DNA from: Aquirickettsia sp965229725
GTDB taxonomy: Bacteria > Pseudomonadota > Alphaproteobacteria > Rickettsiales > Midichloriaceae
Direction of reading: 5' to 3'
NCBI GenBank assembly: GCA_965229725.1
Contig: OZ245923.1
Location: 496,001-560,000 of the forward strand
DNA length: 64,000 nucleotides
Positions within the stretch are counted from its first letter, which is position 1; every line of letters begins with the position of its first letter. Of this stretch, positions 45,129 to 53,538 are shown piece after piece. The notes under the pieces are model-generated. The model was not told the origin of the DNA and did not search any database. It saw only the letters and a list, made by a program, of their open reading frames with translations. The position numbers were made by a program, and so were the translations under genes.

Positions 45129-46409
45129 GTGAATTTATCTCCAAATACTCTTTACAATAGATTTTTACTAATGATTTTACTTCCTATAATTATTATTCAA
45201 ATTGTAACGATAATAATTTTTTACGAAAGGCATTGGGATAATGTATCAAACAATATGCAAAATTTTTTAATAAATGATATAAACACCATAGTAAATTTTC
45301 ATATTAAGTATAAAGATCAAAATAAGGAAGTGATTAGAGATTTAAATCAGCTAGGATTTAACATATTTGAACTAAACGACAGATCAAAAAATTCAAAAGG
45401 TAGTGGAGACACGTATCTATCAAACCTTCAAACTAAAATTGGTCAAAGTATTAAATATAAAACTCAATTGTCTTATATAGATAATATGTCTAATATACGG
45501 GCTTTGATATATTTAACAAATTCCCATATATTGCAATTAGACTTTTCAACTAAAAGAATCAAAAACCAAACAACCTACATATTTGTTATATGGATTTTAA
45601 CTACATCAATTCTTTTTGGCCTTATTTCTTTATTCTTTATGAGAAACCAAGTCAAATCCATTGTTAATCTTGACAAAGCAGCTTTGAATTTTGGTCAAGG
45701 TAAAATATATAATTTCAAACCCTCAGGAGCTAAGGAAATTAGATCACTTGGTTTATCATTCTTAAAGATGAGAAAAAAAATTTCAAAGCAAATAAAAAAC
45801 AGAACGGAGTTGCTTGCTCATATAGCACATGATTTAAGAACACCCATTACAAGAATTAAATTAAGGTTATCTTTAATAAGCGAGACCGAGGATATTGAAA
45901 ACATACATAGTAATATCAAAAAAATTGAGGATATGATTAATAGTTATTTAGTTTTTGCAAAAGAAGAGGGAAATGAGGAAAGCAAAAAGTGCAATATAAT
46001 CAGTGTAATAAACAATATAATGAGCTTGCTAAATGATAATAGAATAACTTTTAATAACAAAGCTAAAGATGATAATGTTATTCTTTTTTTAAAAGTCGGG
46101 GCAATTGATAGAGCGCTGACAAACATAATTGACAATGGTTTAAAATACTGCCTTTCTAAAGTTATGATAAATTTATCAAAAATTAATGAACAACTTTTGA
46201 TTCAAATTGAGGATGATGGTGTGGGGATTGAAGAGAAGGATTATAAAAAAGCTTTTGAAGCATTTAATAAATTAGACATAAATGCAAAACAGGGATACGG
46301 TTTGGGTTTAGCAATATCAAAAAATATTATTAATGCCCATGGGGGAGATATTTCACTTGATAAAAGTCACATGGGCGGATTAAAAGTAAAAATAAAACTA
46401 CCGATATAA
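45129..46409 (+). CDS. Sensor histidine kinase (EnvZ-like)
   Basis: The 426-residue protein has two transmembrane helices (about residues 11-30 and 147-169) around a periplasmic sensor region. A HAMP-like segment follows, then the dimerisation box AHIAHDLRTPITRIKLRL with the phosphoacceptor His near residue 234. The ATP-binding boxes are N (IDNGLKYC near 337), G1 (EDDGVGI near 358) and G2 (GYGLGLAISK near 386). It should phosphorylate an OmpR-type regulator; the response regulator near 18 kb is one candidate. The start is GTG. gpmI begins two bases after the stop. Confidence 0.9.
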   Translation: MNLSPNTLYNRFLLMILLPIIIIQIVTIIIFYERHWDNVSNNMQNFLINDINTIVNFHIKYKDQNKEVIRDLNQLGFNIFELNDRSKNSKGSGDTYLSNLQTKIGQSIKYKTQLSYIDNMSNIRALIYLTNSHILQLDFSTKRIKNQTTYIFVIWILTTSILFGLISLFFMRNQVKSIVNLDKAALNFGQGKIYNFKPSGAKEIRSLGLSFLKMRKKISKQIKNRTELLAHIAHDLRTPITRIKLRLSLISETEDIENIHSNIKKIEDMINSYLVFAKEEGNEESKKCNIISVINNIMSLLNDNRITFNNKAKDDNVILFLKVGAIDRALTNIIDNGLKYCLSKVMINLSKINEQLLIQIEDDGVGIEEKDYKKAFEAFNKLDINAKQGYGLGLAISKNIINAHGGDISLDKSHMGGLKVKIKLPI

Positions 46410-46411
46410 TT

Positions 46412-47920
46412 ATGCAAAAACAATCAAAATTATTGCTATGTATATTAGATGGCTGGGGATATTCCCCTAAAAAAAATTTCAATGCAATATACTTAGCAAA
46501 TACACCATGTATGGATTATCTATTGGATAATTTCCCCACTTCCAAAATCAAAACCTGTGGTGAAAGTGTGGGGTTGCCACCTTTTCAAATGGGGAATTCA
46601 GAAGTTGGCCATATGGCACTTGGTGCGGGAAGAGTGATACCACAGGATTTACTGAGAATAAATAGCATAATTAAAAATCACGCATTGCTGAAAGATAATA
46701 CTACAGTGAAAAATTTAATTAAGAAAACTTCTGGTAAAACTTGTCATATATTGGGCATGATATCAGATGGTGGCGTTCACTCACACATAGAACACTTAAT
46801 TAGTTTTGCAAAATTTTTAGGAGATAACAATATAAAAGTTAGATTACACGCTTTCACAGATGGCAGAGATACATCGCCAAAAAAAGCTAAAGACTACATA
46901 AATAAATTGATAGAAAACAACATAGAAATTGCCTCAATAAGTGGCAGGTATTATGCAATGGACAGGGATAATAGATGGGATAGAACCAAATTAGCTTATG
47001 ATGCCATCACTTCAAGCGGCAGTTGTTGTTATGATGATTTAATTGATTATATTGAAAAAAATTATGATGAAGGTATCACTGATGAATTTATCATTCCTGC
47101 ATACAATAAATCATTTTCTAAAATTGAAAATGGTGATTCATTATTATTTTTAAATTTTAGAGCTGATAGAATTAGACAAATTACCGAATCATTAGCATCA
47201 AAGAGTTTCAAGCATTTTAAAACTCTTAATCTTGATTCATCATATATTGTCTCCTTAGTGAATTATTCATCTGAATTTAAAAAAATAATTGATGAAATAA
47301 TTTCTCCAATAAAAATAAAAAATGATTTAGGTGAATATTTATCAAGTAAAAATTTAAATCAGCTAAGAATAGCTGAGACAGAAAAATATGCGCATGTCAC
47401 ATACTTTTTTAATTGTGGTAGGGAGCAAAAATTAAATGGTGAGGAATGGTTATTAGTCCCCTCCCCTAGAGTTAAGACATATGATCTAAAACCAGAAATG
47501 TCTGCATATGAGATTACTGACAAACTAATTGCTTCAATTATTAGTGGCAAATTTGATTTTATATGTGCTAACTATGCCAATGCAGATATGGTAGGTCACA
47601 CTGGGAACATTGATGCAAGTATTGTGGCATGCTCAACAATTGACAAATGTATTGAAAAACTTTTAAAGGTCTGTAAAGAATATAATGTTGAATTACTCAT
47701 CACTGCAGATCACGGTAATGCTGAAGAAATGATGGAAAAAAGCAGTGGTCAAGTTAAAACCTCACACACCTTAAATGATGTCCCGCTAATATATTTTGGT
47801 AATAAAGAAATTAAATTAAAGAATGGTGAATTATCTGATATAGCACCTACTATACTAGATTTATTAGAAATTTCTAAACCTTCTGAAATGACTGGAAAAT
47901 CATTAATAATATCGAAATAA
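46412..47920 (+). CDS. gpmI: 2,3-bisphosphoglycerate-independent phosphoglycerate mutase
   Basis: The 502-residue protein has the GpmI metal and phosphoserine sites: LLCILDGWGYS with Asp13, catalytic Ser63 in MGNSEVGHMALGAGR, HAFTDGRDTSPK near residue 147, and DMVGHTG plus TADHGNAEEM in the C-terminal half. It interconverts 3- and 2-phosphoglycerate without a cofactor. It starts two bases after the kinase gene and is likely co-transcribed. Most rickettsiae have lost glycolysis, though several Rickettsiales keep lower, gluconeogenic steps. Confidence 0.97.
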   Translation: MQKQSKLLLCILDGWGYSPKKNFNAIYLANTPCMDYLLDNFPTSKIKTCGESVGLPPFQMGNSEVGHMALGAGRVIPQDLLRINSIIKNHALLKDNTTVKNLIKKTSGKTCHILGMISDGGVHSHIEHLISFAKFLGDNNIKVRLHAFTDGRDTSPKKAKDYINKLIENNIEIASISGRYYAMDRDNRWDRTKLAYDAITSSGSCCYDDLIDYIEKNYDEGITDEFIIPAYNKSFSKIENGDSLLFLNFRADRIRQITESLASKSFKHFKTLNLDSSYIVSLVNYSSEFKKIIDEIISPIKIKNDLGEYLSSKNLNQLRIAETEKYAHVTYFFNCGREQKLNGEEWLLVPSPRVKTYDLKPEMSAYEITDKLIASIISGKFDFICANYANADMVGHTGNIDASIVACSTIDKCIEKLLKVCKEYNVELLITADHGNAEEMMEKSSGQVKTSHTLNDVPLIYFGNKEIKLKNGELSDIAPTILDLLEISKPSEMTGKSLIISK

Positions 47921-48022
47921 AATAGTGATGTAATGCATCATAATTTTGAAGAGCTGCAGCATGAAAAATCTTCCTTTTCTCCTAAGAAAAATTTTTACAC
48001 AATAAAAATATAAATTTTTTTC

Positions 48023-48050
48023 TTGCAATTTTCAAAGAAATCCTTACTAG
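48023..48050 (+). promoter_or_regulatory. Candidate promoter of the MFS-HD gene
   Basis: TTGCAA (48023-48028) and TACTAG (48045-48050) are spaced 16 bases apart, directly before the ATAAG repeat. The repeat would then lie in the 5' untranslated leader. Confidence 0.35.
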
Positions 48051-48055
48051 TACTA

Positions 48056-48085
48056 ATAAGATAAGATAAGATAAGATAAGATAAG
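48056..48085 (+). repeat. Pentanucleotide microsatellite, six perfect ATAAG copies
   Basis: Six ATAAG units run from 48056 to 48085, followed by degenerate copies (ATTAG, GATAG, GATAT) reaching the ATG at 48102. The AGG used as ribosome site appears to lie in a degenerate unit. Such repeats change copy number by slipped-strand mispairing. Confidence 0.95.
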
Positions 48086-48101
48086 ATTAGGATAGGATAT
48101 C

Positions 48102-49832
48102 ATGATTAACAATAAACTTACAAGACAACAAAAAGAGGCTATAGTACTACTTTCAATTGGTACTTTCCTAGAGTACTTTGATCTCATGCTATATGTTCAT
48201 ATGGCCGTGCTTCTGAATGAGCTTTTCTTTCCACAGGGTGATCCTGCAGTTGCTAAGCTACTTGGGGCAACCGCCTTTTGCTTGACTTATGTATTAAGAC
48301 CAGTTGGTGGTTTTATAATTGGGCGGCTGGGCGACCAAATAGGAAGGAAATATACTATACTAATCACCACCTTTATAATGGCGGCGTCTTGTGTCACAAT
48401 GGCAACTCTCAAAACCTATGAACAAATCGGCATTACAGCCACCATTATAGTCATCATATGCAGAATGGCACAAGGCTTTTCTTCTCTGGGTGAATCAATA
48501 GGTGCAGAAATATATTTAACCGAAATTTTGAAGACACCACATAGGTATATTTGTGTAAGTATTATTGGTATTTTTAGTAATATAGGTGGTTTGTTTGCTC
48601 TGGCTGTTGCATCATTTGCAATTTCTGAAAATTTTAATTTTGACTGGAGATATGCTTTTTGGATAGGAGCGGTAATAGCTGCAATAGGTGTTTTAGCAAG
48701 AACAAGACTCAGAGAAAGTGCTGAATTTGCAGATTACAAAAGGAGAATGAATATTCTTGCAGAGAGTGCTCCAAGTATAAATGAAAAACCTCTTTTAGAG
48801 GAAAAGGTAAACAAAAAAACTGTGTTGGCTTTTTTCTTGACTCAATTTATCACGCCAGCATGTATTTATATAACGTATATATACCTTGGTGATTTTATGA
48901 AGGAATCACTAGGTATGACATCTGAAGAAGTTATTAATCAAAATTTAAAAATTTCTATACTGACAATTATAGGTCTTATCACCGTAACCTATCTTGCCAA
49001 GCATTATCATCCTATCAAAATAACACTAGTAAATACTTTCTTAATTGTAATGTTGCTAGCCCTAGTGCCGAGTTGTTTACACAAATTATCGATTTCTCCA
49101 TCTTTATTTCTTTTATCATGTACACAATTTGTTACTTTTGCACTCACGTTATCTTCATTTGGTCTTTTAGAAGCAGTATGCTATAGGCATTTTCCTGTTA
49201 GCAAACGCTTTACCTATGTTGCAACAACATTTGGGATTGCAAATCCTATAGGATTTTTTATGGTTTCATTTGGCCTAATCCCACTTACTAACTGGTTTGG
49301 TTATAATGGGTTGTTAGTCATGTTTATTCCTTTTATAATCGGCTATACATGGAGTGTATACTACTTTAAAAAGCTAGAAATCAAAAATGGTAGATATCAT
49401 AACTACCCACATGAAAAACCTCCACATGAGGATACAGCTATAAACGAAGATGATTATGAATATGAAGACTTGGGAGAGGAGTATAAGCCATTTATGAATA
49501 AATGTGAATATTCAACAAATTTGATGAATAAATTGGATGAATTAAGTCAGGAAAAGAATGTGAAGCTAAACATGAAGCTGATAGAGAAGGCAGTTACGTT
49601 TGCTAAGAGATGGCATGATGGGCAGATGAGAAAAACAGGAGATCTTCCATTTTATTCGCATCCATTTAAGGTAGCTGAGATGGTGGCAGAATATTATTGT
49701 AAAACAGATGTGATAGTTGCATCAATACTGCATGATGTAGTTGAGGATTCGGAATGTACTGTGCAGCTTGTGGAAAAGAAGTTTAATGTTCGTATAGCAG
49801 AAATAGTGGATAGAGTAACAAACATAAGATGA
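48102..49832 (+). CDS. MFS transporter (ProP-like) fused to the first half of a SpoT-type HD hydrolase domain
   Basis: Residues 1-425 form a 12-helix MFS transporter of the metabolite:proton symporter type: FLEYFDLMLYVHMAVLL in helix 1, the loop GRLGDQIGRKY near 75 and RMAQGFSSLGESIGAEIYL near 127. An acidic linker (about 430-475) leads to a domain starting AVTFAKRWHDGQMRKTGDLP, with YSHPFKVAEMV and ILHDVVEDSECT. These are the first His, the HD pair and the ED motif of RelA/SpoT (p)ppGpp hydrolases. The frame stops at VDRVTNIR, before the last metal-binding Asp. That part is encoded by the next ORF in another frame. The fusion is unusual; it may be a damaged or a two-chain enzyme. Confidence 0.8.
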   Translation: MINNKLTRQQKEAIVLLSIGTFLEYFDLMLYVHMAVLLNELFFPQGDPAVAKLLGATAFCLTYVLRPVGGFIIGRLGDQIGRKYTILITTFIMAASCVTMATLKTYEQIGITATIIVIICRMAQGFSSLGESIGAEIYLTEILKTPHRYICVSIIGIFSNIGGLFALAVASFAISENFNFDWRYAFWIGAVIAAIGVLARTRLRESAEFADYKRRMNILAESAPSINEKPLLEEKVNKKTVLAFFLTQFITPACIYITYIYLGDFMKESLGMTSEEVINQNLKISILTIIGLITVTYLAKHYHPIKITLVNTFLIVMLLALVPSCLHKLSISPSLFLLSCTQFVTFALTLSSFGLLEAVCYRHFPVSKRFTYVATTFGIANPIGFFMVSFGLIPLTNWFGYNGLLVMFIPFIIGYTWSVYYFKKLEIKNGRYHNYPHEKPPHEDTAINEDDYEYEDLGEEYKPFMNKCEYSTNLMNKLDELSQEKNVKLNMKLIEKAVTFAKRWHDGQMRKTGDLPFYSHPFKVAEMVAEYYCKTDVIVASILHDVVEDSECTVQLVEKKFNVRIAEIVDRVTNIR

Positions 49833-49845
49833 GGTTGAGGATAGT

Positions 49846-50142
49846 ATGAAATTTGAATATAATAAACACATTAAGCTCACACTCAAGCAAACGCTAAAGT
49901 GGCTTATCAGGATGGGCGACTATGAAGCTATGTTTTTAAAGCAAATGGATAGAATCCATAACCTAGAAACAATAGAGGGACTAAAGCCAGAAAAACAGAG
50001 GAAGATGGCAGAAGAAAGTAATAAATATCTCATAAAACTTATTGCTATTATAGGAGATAAATTAAATATCCATAGCAAAATGCACCTTGAAAATAAAATG
50101 TTTAAAAACTGTCATAATATTATGAAGAAGAGAAAAAAGTGA
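49846..50142 (+). CDS. Second half of the SpoT-type HD hydrolase domain, separate frame
   Basis: The 98-residue product continues the RelA/SpoT hydrolase homology exactly where the upstream fusion stops. MGDYEAMFLKQMDRIHNLET matches the KLADRLHNMRT segment with the final metal-binding Asp, followed by GLKPEKQRKMAEESNKYLI. It is in the +1 frame relative to the transporter gene, 13 bases after its stop. It has its own ATG with a GAGG site five bases upstream, so it could be translated separately. No synthetase domain follows. Split and domain-only spoT genes are common in Rickettsia. It is either a relic of a frameshift or the second chain of a split hydrolase. Confidence 0.65.
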   Translation: MKFEYNKHIKLTLKQTLKWLIRMGDYEAMFLKQMDRIHNLETIEGLKPEKQRKMAEESNKYLIKLIAIIGDKLNIHSKMHLENKMFKNCHNIMKKRKK

Positions 50143-50254
50143 CTACCTATTTTTCTCCTTAACTTGATGCTACCAAAAACCTAAAACACTTGCTCTTACA
50201 TAAAATAATATTTAGGATTGGATATGAGTATAATCTAAATGTTGGAGGTGCCAA

Positions 50255-50770
50255 ATGAAAATGCAAGATTTAATGCCAGTGAACTGGTTTAAAGATGAAG
50301 AAAGGGTGTTTAAAAACAAACCCTTAGGGTTTTACACTCCTCTTTACAAGATAAGGAAGGAAATGGATAATATATTTTCTGACTTCTTAATGAATTATGA
50401 TGAATTTTGGCCTAGTAATGAAGAAACGAGTAGCTTTTTTACTCCTAGATCAGATGTTATTGAAACTAAAGATGAGTATAAAGTTTCTATGGACATGCCG
50501 GGAGTAGAAGAGAAAGATGTTGATGTGTCTTTAGACAATGGAGTTTTAAAGATAACTGGCAAAAAAGAACATGAAAAAGAAACTAAAGATGCTAAAGTGC
50601 ATAGAATAGAAAGAAGTTATGGTAGTTTTAAAAAAACTATACAATTACCCGATAATGTTCTTAAAGATAAGGTAGAAGCTCATTTTAGAAATGGGGTTTT
50701 AAAAGTCATTATCCCTAAAACTGAAGAATCAAAGAAAGAAGTAAAAAAAATCAAAATAACTACAGATTAA
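50255..50770 (+). CDS. Small heat-shock protein Hsp20
   Basis: The 171-residue protein has an N-terminal variable region and an alpha-crystallin domain at about residues 65-160: PRSDVIETKDEYKVSMDMPG, then GVLKITGKKEHE, a RSYGSFKKTIQLP strand and the FRNGVLKVIIPK motif. It holds unfolding proteins during stress. A strong GGAGG ribosome site lies seven bases before the ATG. A good terminator follows, so it is likely a single-gene transcript next to pcm. Confidence 0.95.
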   Translation: MKMQDLMPVNWFKDEERVFKNKPLGFYTPLYKIRKEMDNIFSDFLMNYDEFWPSNEETSSFFTPRSDVIETKDEYKVSMDMPGVEEKDVDVSLDNGVLKITGKKEHEKETKDAKVHRIERSYGSFKKTIQLPDNVLKDKVEAHFRNGVLKVIIPKTEESKKEVKKIKITTD

Positions 50771-50785
50771 ATTTTGATAGGATGG

Positions 50786-50819
50786 AAGGAGGAATTAATT
50801 TCCTCCTTTAAGTTTTTTT
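50786..50819 (+). terminator. Rho-independent terminator after hsp20
   Basis: AAGGAGGAA (50786-50794) pairs with TTCCTCCTT (50800-50808) around a 5-base loop, followed by a T run ending at 50819. It separates hsp20 from pcm at the transcript level, unless read through. Confidence 0.85.
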
Positions 50820-50838
50820 ATTTATATAAAACAGAACA

Positions 50839-51510
50839 ATGGATAGTGATTATTTTTATATGCAAGAGTTGGACATCCAGCAGCAAAAAAAGGAGTTGAT
50901 AGCTCAATTAAAGAAAAATGGTATTAAAAATGAGCAAGTCATTGAAGCTATATCTAAAGTTCCAAGAGAAGAGTTCATTCCACAAAATTTAAAAAAGTAT
51001 GCATATGAGAATAGACCTTTGTCAATAGGTTATGGGCAAACTATTTCTTCACCAGAGATCGTTGCATATATGGTACAGATAGCTAATTTAACAAAAGAAA
51101 GCAAAGTGCTGGAAATAGGAACAGGATCTGGCTATCAAACTGCAATATTAAGTTTATTATGCAATAAAGTATTTAGTATAGAGATAATTCCTGAGTTAGC
51201 TGAATCAGCTAAAAATATTTTGAAAAAACTTGGATATTATACTGATAAAAATAATATAGAAATTCAGGTAGGTAGTGGATATTTAACAAAATATAAGGAT
51301 AGTTCTTTTGATGCAATCATAGTTACAGCTGCACCCCCTACTATACCAGAACATTTGAAGAAACTATTAAAAATTAATGGACGACTAATAATTCCAGTAG
51401 GAGATGGTTTGTACCAACAAGAATTATTAAGAATTACAAGGCATGAAAATGATGAGTTTATTGAAGAGAGATTATTACCTGTAAAATTTGTTCCTATGGT
51501 AAATTTATGA
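50839..51510 (+). CDS. pcm: Protein-L-isoaspartate O-methyltransferase
   Basis: The 223-residue protein has the PCMT signatures: the substrate-side segment VPREEFIPQNLKKYAYENRPLSIGYGQTIS-type region near residues 46-75, with GQTISSPEIVAYM. The SAM motif I is VLEIGTGSGYQTAIL near residue 91, and DAIIVTAAPPTIPEHL lies near 156. It methylates isoaspartyl residues to start repair of aged proteins. Its TGA overlaps the start of the LigD-type polymerase by four bases, so the two are translationally coupled. Confidence 0.94.
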   Translation: MDSDYFYMQELDIQQQKKELIAQLKKNGIKNEQVIEAISKVPREEFIPQNLKKYAYENRPLSIGYGQTISSPEIVAYMVQIANLTKESKVLEIGTGSGYQTAILSLLCNKVFSIEIIPELAESAKNILKKLGYYTDKNNIEIQVGSGYLTKYKDSSFDAIIVTAAPPTIPEHLKKLLKINGRLIIPVGDGLYQQELLRITRHENDEFIEERLLPVKFVPMVNL

Positions 51511-52367
51511 CATATATTAAAGTAGATAATCAAGAAATCGAAATTACACATGGAGAAAGGATAGTTTTTGCAGAAGTGGGTATTACTAAAAAGGATTTGA
51601 TAAATTATTATCTAAATATATCAAATTATCTATTGCCTTTGATTAAAGATAGGCCCCTTACAATTAATTGTTTTCCTCAAGGAATTGAGTCTGAAGGTTA
51701 TTTAAGGCAGCATCCTACTCAAAATTTACCTGCTTGGTTTAAAACAATTACTCTGGAGAAAAAAGATGGCTCCCTTATGAGTCATATTTTATGTCAAAAC
51801 AAAAAGAGTTTAGTTTATTTAATAAACCATAATACTGTCACTATACATAGATGGCTAAGTAAATATACTGATCCTAAATCTCCAGATATAATGGTGATTG
51901 ATATTGATCCACCTAAAGGTAAATTTCACGTAGCATGTAAAGGAGCAATTTTTTTAAGAAAAAGGGCTAAGGAATTGGGATATAAAGCATTTGTTATGCT
52001 AACTGGAGCTAAAGGTTTGCATGTTGTATTTCCAATTGTAAAAAAAATGAGCTTTGAAGCTATAAGAATGATATTAGGGAATATTATCCTGGATCTAGAG
52101 CGTGCATATCCAAATGAATTTACCAGTAATATAAAAAAAGAAAAAAGAGACGATCATGTATATCTAGATATTTTACGAAATAGTTATGGTCAGACCGCAG
52201 TAGCACCTTATTCGGTAAAAGCAGAAAAAGAGGCATCTATTGCTATGCCTATTGATTGGGATGAATTAGAAGATCCTTTATTACATCCTAAAAAATATAA
52301 TATTTTAAATATATTTGCTACATTAGATAAACGTAAAACTGACCCTTGGGAATACTTTTATAAATGA
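51507..52367 (+). CDS. Stand-alone LigD-type DNA polymerase/primase (archaeo-eukaryotic primase fold)
   Basis: The 286-residue protein corresponds to the polymerase domain of LigD. HGERIVFAEVGITKKDLINYY is the N-terminal signature, RPLTINCFPQG lies near residue 49, catalytic aspartates 132 and 134 in VIDIDPP, Asp221 in YLDILRN, and LTGAKGLHVVFPI with the conserved His near 175. In other bacteria this domain fills gaps in Ku-dependent end joining and is fused to a ligase. Here no Ku, ligase or nuclease domain is fused or adjacent. It is coupled to pcm. Confidence 0.88.
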   Translation: MTYIKVDNQEIEITHGERIVFAEVGITKKDLINYYLNISNYLLPLIKDRPLTINCFPQGIESEGYLRQHPTQNLPAWFKTITLEKKDGSLMSHILCQNKKSLVYLINHNTVTIHRWLSKYTDPKSPDIMVIDIDPPKGKFHVACKGAIFLRKRAKELGYKAFVMLTGAKGLHVVFPIVKKMSFEAIRMILGNIILDLERAYPNEFTSNIKKEKRDDHVYLDILRNSYGQTAVAPYSVKAEKEASIAMPIDWDELEDPLLHPKKYNILNIFATLDKRKTDPWEYFYK

Positions 52368-52400
52368 ATACACTTTATGCAGGGCATTCATTTATTTTTT
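52362..52400 (+). terminator. Rho-independent terminator after the LigD-type polymerase
   Basis: AAATGAAT (52362-52369) pairs with ATTCATTT (52386-52393) around a 16-base loop, followed by a T run to 52400. The stop codon lies inside the first arm. Confidence 0.55.
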
Positions 52401-52408
52401 AAATTAAC

Positions 52409-53473
52409 TCATAATTCATCATGATTTGTATCATTGTTTATTTCTGTAACTGGATGTAAAGGCATGACATCATCTAAGTCTCGCATACTTTCTTTATCTA
52501 CTTCTTTTTCAATGCTTTTAGTAATATTAGATTTTTTATGATCCCAATATTCCCAGCCCACCTTTATTATATTGCCAATACTATCCTGTGCTATTCTAAC
52601 AGTTGGAGTAATTATGAAGGAAGTCACACCTTCAGCGACTGTTTTTAAAATAAAATCTACTCCAATTAATGCACTTATAATGGTTGCTTTTTTTAAATGT
52701 TGATTAGGTGTAGCAATATGCACCGCTGTTATTCTATGATGTAAAAGATTACCCCCAGCTATTGCATCTACCGTATGAGAAATAAATTTATTCTCAACTG
52801 TTACATATATTGTCTTAAGAAATTGAAAAACACCTAATTTACCAAAAAAGCTACCCACTTGATCAGCAACTGTGTTTTTAGTTAATCCTTCAGCCGTTGC
52901 TTGAAGCAATAATTCTGTATCTATATTCTTTATTGCAAATTCAAAATAATTAATATCAGTAATATTTTGCATTTGTTTTTCTTTTGAGAGTAGATTATAT
53001 ATCCTAGAAGTAGGCTCACAAATATAGTTTGATATTCTACTAATTTTTTCTAAATCTCCTTCACCTAAACCATGGTTAAAATTTGCATGTATACCAATTA
53101 TAGAACTTTTACATGCAATTTTTGTTATACCACCATATACATTGCCTTCATCGTATTTAACATGAGTTCCCCCTATCTCATTTTCATTCCACCATGCAGC
53201 AATATTAGAAGGAATTTTAGTCCAATCTCTTATTACTGCTTTTGCTATAGGATTAATTTGATATAAACGTTCAATAAATGGCTCAATAATCATATTAGCA
53301 ATTGCCAGTGGATAAGACATAGTGATAAGTTCATTTATGTTTGGAACTCTAGCTAGGGACCAGTCTATATCATTTTTGAATTGATCATATGAAGTTTCAT
53401 GATCATGGTGATTATAGTATCTATGACCTAATACCCCAAGCATAATAGGTAGAGCAATTAATTTAATAAACAT
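52409..53473 (-). CDS. Unrecognised membrane-associated protein
   Basis: This 354-residue protein is not recognised. It begins with a hydrophobic stretch, MFIKLIALPIMLGVLGHRYY, that could be a signal anchor. Moderately hydrophobic segments lie in the C-terminal half (for example ATIISALIGVDFILKTVAEG and SFIITPTVRIAQDS). The C terminus is charged and ends NNDTNHDEL. It has an almost perfect ribosome site: AAGGAGG (53479-53485) lies five bases before the ATG, stronger than any neighbour, so it is surely translated. It stands alone on the minus strand. Confidence 0.75.
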   Translation of the reverse strand: MFIKLIALPIMLGVLGHRYYNHHDHETSYDQFKNDIDWSLARVPNINELITMSYPLAIANMIIEPFIERLYQINPIAKAVIRDWTKIPSNIAAWWNENEIGGTHVKYDEGNVYGGITKIACKSSIIGIHANFNHGLGEGDLEKISRISNYICEPTSRIYNLLSKEKQMQNITDINYFEFAIKNIDTELLLQATAEGLTKNTVADQVGSFFGKLGVFQFLKTIYVTVENKFISHTVDAIAGGNLLHHRITAVHIATPNQHLKKATIISALIGVDFILKTVAEGVTSFIITPTVRIAQDSIGNIIKVGWEYWDHKKSNITKSIEKEVDKESMRDLDDVMPLHPVTEINNDTNHDEL

Positions 53474-53538
53474 GTCTGCCTCCTTCTTTTAGTTGGTTAT
53501 TGTACCGGCACAACAACCTCATAAGTGTAGCATAAAAA

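Noticed and set aside
48056..48101. CRISPR array or origin iterons
   Set aside because: The ATAAG units are contiguous pentanucleotides without spacers and there are no cas genes or DnaA boxes around.
49815..49850. Programmed prfB-like +1 frameshift site
   Set aside because: The bases before the TGA lack the strong internal ribosome site and the CUU slippery codon of prfB, so programmed shifting cannot be claimed from sequence alone; the split is reported only as a finding.
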